NCBI GenBank assembly: GCA_036399715.1
Contig: DASWMO010000079.1
Coordinates: 1-10,156 of the forward strand
Reading direction: 5' to 3'
DNA length: 10,156 bases
DNA from: DASVSE01 sp036399715
GTDB lineage: Bacteria > Bacteroidota > Rhodothermia > Rhodothermales > Rubricoccaceae
The notes under the pieces are model-generated. The model ran no database searches, was not told where the DNA came from, and was given only the letters and a program-made list of their open reading frames with translations. This document shows, piece after piece, positions 6,160 through 10,156 of the stretch (within the stretch, counting starts at the first letter, position 1; the number at the start of each line of letters is the position of its first letter). The position numbers were made by a program, and so were the translations under genes.

Positions 6160-7827
6160 GTGCTTCCGTTCGCCCCCGTCCTGCGCCGCATCGGCGCCGA
6201 GGCCCAGCGCCTCGGCGTGGCGGCGTACGCCGTCGGCGGAGTGGTCCGCGACGCTCGTCTGGGGCGCGAGACGACCGACCTTGACATCGTCGCCGTCGAC
6301 CCGGCCGGCGGTGCCCGGCCCGGCGTCGCCCTCGCTCGGGCGGTCGCGGCGGCGCTAGGCGTCCAGCCGCCGGCCGTCTACGAGGCCTTCGGGACGGCGG
6401 CGGTCACGATTCCCGCCGCCCGCCTCGGGCGCTTGGACCCCGACGCCAAGCGCCTCGGTGCCGAGCGCCTCGTCGTCGAGTTCGTCGGCGCCCGCCGCGA
6501 GAGCTACCGGGCCGAGAGCCGCAAGCCTATCGTCGAGGACGGCACGCTCGCCGACGACCTCGCCCGCCGCGACTTTACCGTCAACGCCCTCGCGGCCGAC
6601 CTGCATCCGGACCGCTTCGGCGACGTCATCGACCACCACGGCGGCCTCACCGACCTCGCCGCCCGCGTGCTGCGGACGCCCCTCGACCCCGGCATCACCT
6701 TCGCGGACGACCCGCTGCGGATGCTCCGCGCGGCCCGCTTCGCCGCCCAGCTCGGCTTTACCGTCGCCCCCGACGCCGAGGCGGCGATGACGGCGGCGGC
6801 CGAGCGCATCGCCATCGTGAGCCCCGAGCGCGTCACGGACGAGCTGAACAAGCTCCTGGCGACGCGCGTGCCATCGGCCGGGCTCGCGCTCCTCGTGCGG
6901 ACGGGCCTGCTCAGGCACATCCTGCCCGAGGTCGCACACCTCGCCGGCGTCGAGGAGGTCGGCGGGCGGGCGCACAAGGACAACCTCTGGCACACGCTCG
7001 AAGTCGTCGACAACCTCGCGTACCTCCAGGCGGGTGTCGGCGTGGGGGAGCGGGCAGGCGGCTACGACCTGTGGCTGCGCTGGGCCGCGCTCCTGCACGA
7101 CGTCGGCAAGGTCGAGACGAAGCGCTGGGAGCCGGGGACGGGCTGGACGTTCCACGGCCACGAGGACGTCGGCCCGCGGCGGATCATCCCCGAGGTCTTC
7201 CGCCGGCTGCGCCTGCCGCTCGGCGAGCCGCTCGACTTCGTGCAGACGGTCGTCCGCCTCCACCACCGCCCCGCGGCTCTCGTCGACGCCGACGTGACCG
7301 ACTCGGCCGTGCGCCGCCTCATCGTGGATGCGGGGGACGACATCGACGACCTGATGCTGCTCGTCCGGGCCGACGTGACGAGCAAGAACGCGCGCCGTGC
7401 GCGGCGCTATCTCGCCGGCTACGACCGCGTCGAGGCGCGCATGGCCGAGGTCGAGGCCCGCGACGGCCTCCGCAACTGGCAGCCGCCGGTCTCGGGCGAG
7501 GACATCATGGCGATGCTGGGCTCGGGCGAAGGCGTGGCCGTCGGGATGCTCAAAGCGTGGGTTCGCGAGGCCATTCTCGACGGCGCGATCCCGAACGAGG
7601 CCGAGGCCGCCCGCGCGTTCGTCGCCGCGCGGCTGGACGAGGCGCGCCGCCGAGAGGCGCTCTTCGTCGCCGTCGTGCCGGCCCTCCGCGGCACGGACCG
7701 CTCGGCTGCCGGGGCGATCAAGGACGCCCTGTTCACTGCCGACCTTCCAGCAGACGACGCTGCCGCGCTCGCGCACGTCCTCGCCGTCCGCGACGCCGCC
7801 CTCGCCGCCCGGGTCGACCCGGGGTGA
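6160..7827 (+). CDS. cca: CCA-adding enzyme / poly(A) polymerase family nucleotidyltransferase with HD domain
   Basis: The likely role is to add or repair the 3'-terminal CCA of tRNAs in the cytoplasm. The 555-residue protein has a class II nucleotidyltransferase head: GGVVRD (26-31), the metal-binding pair in TDLDIV (D40, D42), a probable third carboxylate E107 in VVEFV, RRDFTVNALA (136-145), the ribose/base-binding DDPLRMLRAARFAAQLGF (183-200) and SPERVTDELNKLL (221-233). An HD phosphohydrolase domain follows: H278 in WHTLEVVDN, HD at 313-314 in ALLHDVGK, H332/H334 in FHGHED and LHHR at 367-370. The final 55 residues or so (from LFVAVVPALRG, 501) are an Ala-rich extension past the usual end of the family. 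The start is GTG at 6160; an in-frame stop at 6148-6150 rules out anything longer. Poly(A) polymerase or CC-/A-only activity cannot be told apart from sequence, so the symbol is tentative. Confidence 0.9.
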   Translation: MLPFAPVLRRIGAEAQRLGVAAYAVGGVVRDARLGRETTDLDIVAVDPAGGARPGVALARAVAAALGVQPPAVYEAFGTAAVTIPAARLGRLDPDAKRLGAERLVVEFVGARRESYRAESRKPIVEDGTLADDLARRDFTVNALAADLHPDRFGDVIDHHGGLTDLAARVLRTPLDPGITFADDPLRMLRAARFAAQLGFTVAPDAEAAMTAAAERIAIVSPERVTDELNKLLATRVPSAGLALLVRTGLLRHILPEVAHLAGVEEVGGRAHKDNLWHTLEVVDNLAYLQAGVGVGERAGGYDLWLRWAALLHDVGKVETKRWEPGTGWTFHGHEDVGPRRIIPEVFRRLRLPLGEPLDFVQTVVRLHHRPAALVDADVTDSAVRRLIVDAGDDIDDLMLLVRADVTSKNARRARRYLAGYDRVEARMAEVEARDGLRNWQPPVSGEDIMAMLGSGEGVAVGMLKAWVREAILDGAIPNEAEAARAFVAARLDEARRREALFVAVVPALRGTDRSAAGAIKDALFTADLPADDAAALAHVLAVRDAALAARVDPG

Positions 7828-7867
7828 CGACCGCATCCGGTCTCCACCTCGGCGGAGCGCACGGAGG

Positions 7868-7882
7868 CGCCCCGGCGGGGCG
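7868..7882 (+). terminator. GC hairpin between cca and rodA, possible terminator
   Basis: CGCCCC pairs with GGGGCG around a 3-nt loop, followed by TTCG. It lies 40 nt after the cca stop and 4 nt before the TAGACTCG box of rodA. There is no U-tract, so termination is uncertain. A smaller stem, GACCG-CATC-CGGTC (7829-7842), lies just after the stop codon. Confidence 0.35.
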
Positions 7883-7886
7883 TTCG

Positions 7887-7894
7887 TAGACTCG
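7887..7894 (+). promoter_or_regulatory. Candidate -7 box TAGACTCG for rodA
   Basis: This octamer is identical to the boxes of both ABC-transporter promoters. It ends 44 nt before the rodA ATG, farther than in the other genes, giving a longer C-rich leader. No TTG is present 16 nt upstream; that position is inside a GC hairpin (7868-7882). Confidence 0.4.
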
Positions 7895-7938
7895 CACGGC
7901 CGCTCCGGCCCGTTTTCGGCCCCCACCGTTCCGCCCCG

Positions 7939-9186
7939 ATGCGTCCCTGGTACAAGAACCTCGACTGGTTGACGCTCCTCCTGTGGGCGGGCCTCGTCTG
8001 CGTCGGCCTGACGGCGATCTACTCGGCGACCCACGGCCCGGCGAAGGAGTTCTTGAAGGACACCGTCCAGCAGAACTTCACCCGGCAGCTCGAGTGGTTC
8101 GCCATCTCGGGCGCCGTGATGCTCGTCGTGTTGCTGATGCCGGCGCGGCTCATCGTGCGGCTGGCGCCGCTGGCGTACCTCGGGTGCCTCGGGCTGCTCG
8201 TCGCCGCGATCCTCTTCGGGCGCGAGGTCAACGGCGCCAAGGCGTGGGTGTGGGGCCTCCAGCCGGGCGAGATCGGCAAGGTCGGGACCGTCCTCGCCGT
8301 GACGGCGCTCCTCGCGACGAAGGAGGCGCGGCAGGGGAGCTGGCTCCACCTCGGTGGCGCGGCGGTGTTGCTGCTCGTCCCGGTCGGCCTCCTGCTGGCG
8401 GCTAACGACACCGGGACGGCGCTCGTCTACCTCGCGCTCGTGCCGGTGATGCTGTTCTGGAGCGGGGCGGTCCCGCTTCCCGTGATGGCGCTCCTCGCCG
8501 CCCCGGCCATCGCCGTGTACCTCGTCATCGGGAGCCCGCTGCTGGCGGCCGGCTTTTCGCTCGCGGCCACGGCCGGCTTCTTCGTCTGGACGCGCTCGAA
8601 GGGCATGGCCGCGATGATGTTCGCCGCGACGGCCGTCGTCGCGGTCGCGGCGCACACGGCTCTGTTCCAGATCCTGCAGCCGCACCAGATCTCGCGCATC
8701 GTCGCCTTCAACGACCCCGAGTCGTTCCGCTACGGCGCGGGCTTCCACATCATCCAGGCCAAGGCGGCCATCGGCTCGGGCGGCCTCTTCGGCAAGGGAT
8801 TCACGCACGGCACGCAGACGCAGCTCGCCTACATCCCCGAGAACTCGACGGACTTCATCTTCTGCGTCATCGGCGAGGAGTTCGGGTTCGTCGGGACGAT
8901 GGTGCTGCTCGGGCTCTTCGGCGTGCTTCTGATCCGGCTGGCGAGCCTCGGCGCACAGGCGGGCTTTGCGCTCCCACGTCTGTTCGTCGCGGGCCTGACG
9001 GGCATCCTGCTCGTCCACATCCTGATCAACATCGGGATGACGATCGGGCTGATGCCGGTCATCGGCATCCCGCTGCCGTTCATCTCCTACGGCGGATCCG
9101 CGCTACTCGCCAACACGACGATGCTGGCGATCGCCCTCAACCTGCACGCCCGCCGCGACGAGTTCGCGGTCTACACGTCGCAGTAG
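7939..9186 (+). CDS. rodA: RodA, SEDS-family peptidoglycan glycosyltransferase
   Basis: RodA polymerises lipid II into glycan strands during cell elongation, working in the inner membrane with a class B penicillin-binding protein. The 415-residue product is of family length, with about ten hydrophobic segments. Recognisable SEDS motifs are GLTAIYSAT (23-31), a GLQPGE loop (106-111), NDTGTALVYL (156-165), QPHQISRIVAFNDPE (247-261), GLFGKGF (282-288), AYIPENSTDFIF (297-308) with the invariant catalytic-type aspartate D305, IGEEFGF (311-317), and GIPLPFISYGGSALL (376-390). PENSTDFIF points to RodA rather than FtsW. It departs from the usual pattern at QPGEIGK (normally QPSEFAK) and at NDTGTAL (normally PDLGTAL). 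It is separated from the common mreBCD/pbp2 neighbourhood, none of which is in the window. A hairpin and a TAGACTCG box precede it, so it is probably transcribed on its own. Confidence 0.95.
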   Translation: MRPWYKNLDWLTLLLWAGLVCVGLTAIYSATHGPAKEFLKDTVQQNFTRQLEWFAISGAVMLVVLLMPARLIVRLAPLAYLGCLGLLVAAILFGREVNGAKAWVWGLQPGEIGKVGTVLAVTALLATKEARQGSWLHLGGAAVLLLVPVGLLLAANDTGTALVYLALVPVMLFWSGAVPLPVMALLAAPAIAVYLVIGSPLLAAGFSLAATAGFFVWTRSKGMAAMMFAATAVVAVAAHTALFQILQPHQISRIVAFNDPESFRYGAGFHIIQAKAAIGSGGLFGKGFTHGTQTQLAYIPENSTDFIFCVIGEEFGFVGTMVLLGLFGVLLIRLASLGAQAGFALPRLFVAGLTGILLVHILINIGMTIGLMPVIGIPLPFISYGGSALLANTTMLAIALNLHARRDEFAVYTSQ

Positions 9187-9205
9187 GCGAGCCGGTGGCC
9201 GGGGC

Positions 9206-9213
9206 TACGTTGG
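9206..9213 (+). promoter_or_regulatory. Candidate -7 box TACGTTGG for the intact Gfo/Idh oxidoreductase
   Basis: TACGTTGG matches TAnnTTTG with one substitution and ends 22 nt before the ATG at 9236. It lies only 19 nt after the rodA stop, so the oxidoreductase may be expressed both by readthrough and from its own promoter. Confidence 0.45.
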
Positions 9214-9235
9214 CGGTCCACCCTCGCATCTCGCT

Positions 9236-10156
9236 ATGGACCCGCTCCGCATCGGCCTCGTCGGGTACGGCGGCTTCGGCCGCTTCCTGCACACGACCTG
9301 GGAGGCCGACGGCGACGCGCGCGTCGTCGCCGTGGCGTCCCTGGACGGCGGCCCCGGCGGCATCGCCCACCACGCCGACTGGCGCGACCTCGTCGCCCGC
9401 GACGACGTGGACCTCGTCGCCGTGGCGAGCCCGCCCGGGACGCACGCCGAGATCGGCACGGCCGTGCTGGAGGCCGGCCGCCACCTGCTCGTCGAGAAGC
9501 CTGTCGCCGTGGACATGGCCGGGGCGGATCGACTCATCGCCGCCCGCGACGCCTCGGGTCGGGTGGTGGGCGTCGACTTCATGCTGCGCTTCAACCCCGT
9601 CGTCGAGGCGCTCGTCGCATGGGGCGCCTCGGGCGCGTTCGGCCCGCTCGTCCGTGTGACCGTCGAGAACGAGGCGCAGGACGCCTCCCTCCGGGCCGGG
9701 CACTGGTTCTGGGACCGCGCGCAGTCGGGCGGCATCCTCGCCGAGCACGCCGTCCACTTTCTCGACATCGTCAACGCGGTCGTCGAAGCGCAGGGCGGCG
9801 CGCCGGCGAGCGCGTCGGCCGAGGGCTGGGCGTCGCGCCGCGCCGACGGCCGCGAAGACCGCGTCCTCGCCGTCGTGCAGCACGCCGCGACCGCGGCCGG
9901 CCCGCACGCGGGCACGCCGGGGCCGCTCGCGACGCACGCGCACGCCTTTACACGGCCGGGCGCCTTTGAGCGGACCACGATGCGCTTCACGTTCGCCCTC
10001 GCCGAGGTCGACGTCGACGGCTGGGTGCCGCTCTCGGGCGTCGTCCGCGCCCTCGTCGGGCCCGACGCCGAGGCGGACCTCGCACGGCTTCCGGGCCTCG
10101 TCGTTACGAGCGACGCGCCGTGGCCCGATGGACGCGCGACTGTCGGCGGGGTCGCG
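9236..10156 (+). CDS. Gfo/Idh/MocA-family NAD(P)-dependent oxidoreductase (C-terminus cut by window edge)
   Basis: This is a cytoplasmic dehydrogenase-type protein, expected to use NAD(P) on a sugar, sugar acid, inositol or related substrate; which one cannot be told. I translated 307 codons from ATG at 9236 to the window end without a stop. The Rossmann domain opens RIGLVGYGGFGRFLH with GYGGFG at 10-15. VAVASPPGTHAEIGTAVLEAG (61-81) and LLVEKPVAVDMAGADRLI (84-101) carry the catalytic-lysine motif EKP (87-89). GVDFMLRFNP (112-121) enters the second domain, and SGGILAEHAVHFLDIV (164-179) carries the family His/Asp pair (H174, D177). The protein should end within a few tens of residues beyond the window. 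It starts 49 nt after the rodA stop, but TACGTTGG 22 nt upstream suggests its own promoter. Unlike the homologue at 5274-6029, all core motifs are present. Confidence 0.93.
   Translation, partial: MDPLRIGLVGYGGFGRFLHTTWEADGDARVVAVASLDGGPGGIAHHADWRDLVARDDVDLVAVASPPGTHAEIGTAVLEAGRHLLVEKPVAVDMAGADRLIAARDASGRVVGVDFMLRFNPVVEALVAWGASGAFGPLVRVTVENEAQDASLRAGHWFWDRAQSGGILAEHAVHFLDIVNAVVEAQGGAPASASAEGWASRRADGREDRVLAVVQHAATAAGPHAGTPGPLATHAHAFTRPGAFERTTMRFTFALAEVDVDGWVPLSGVVRALVGPDAEADLARLPGLVVTSDAPWPDGRATVGGVA

Noticed and set aside
7829..7842. GACCG-CATC-CGGTC stem just after the cca stop as a terminator
   Set aside because: Five-base stem without a U-tract; in DNA this GC-rich such stems are expected by chance. 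Mentioned only alongside the stronger hairpin.
6355..9018. 887-codon open frame on the minus strand
   Set aside because: It is antisense to cca and rodA, both with full family motifs. Its product is rich in Arg, Asp, Glu and His with no recognisable domain, typical of the antisense frame in GC-rich coding DNA.
1..10156. CRISPR arrays, tRNA or rRNA genes, insertion sequences, defence or toxin-antitoxin genes
   Set aside because: Looked for on both strands. No regular repeats, cloverleaf-like sequences, transposase motifs or paired small genes were seen; genes and short gaps account for the whole window.

Overview
The window looks like chromosomal DNA from a very GC-rich member of the Bacteroidota sensu lato, most likely a marine Rhodothermota relative (Rubricoccus/Rubrivirga/Salinibacter type); that placement is inference. 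Three things point there: a secreted nuclease ending in a type IX secretion (T9SS) type A sorting domain, promoter elements resembling the Bacteroidota TAnnTTTG box ahead of most genes, and no visible Shine-Dalgarno sequence at any of the eight starts. Half of the starts are GTG. The extreme GC content opens long spurious reading frames antisense to the real genes.

Eight genes fill the window in two divergent blocks that part at about 5168-5273. The left block (minus strand, read right to left) holds a secreted endonuclease/exonuclease/phosphatase-fold protein (3947-5167), then a three-gene iron(III)-type ABC importer: a substrate-binding lipoprotein (2723-3835), a fused 12-helix permease that starts right at the lipoprotein stop codon (1043-2722), and an ATPase (1-922, cut by the window edge) that seems to have its own promoter.

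The right block (plus strand) holds a small degenerate Gfo/Idh/MocA-like protein lacking the family's cofactor and catalytic motifs (5274-6029), a CCA-adding-enzyme/poly(A)-polymerase family nucleotidyltransferase with an HD domain (6160-7827), the cell-wall SEDS glycosyltransferase RodA (7939-9186), and a second, intact-looking Gfo/Idh/MocA oxidoreductase that runs off the right edge (9236-10156). Each plus-strand gene has a candidate promoter of its own, so they look like independent units sharing an orientation.

I see no mobile element, CRISPR array, tRNA, rRNA or phage gene. All intergenic gaps are under 135 bp and are used by candidate promoters and hairpins. The points most worth following up are the recurring TAGACTCG promoter box (identical at three genes, twice with TTG exactly 16 nt upstream), the Gfo/Idh-fold pseudoenzyme, and the Glu-rich insert next to the iron-ligand tyrosines of the binding protein. 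I did not find a convincing multi-gene novel system.
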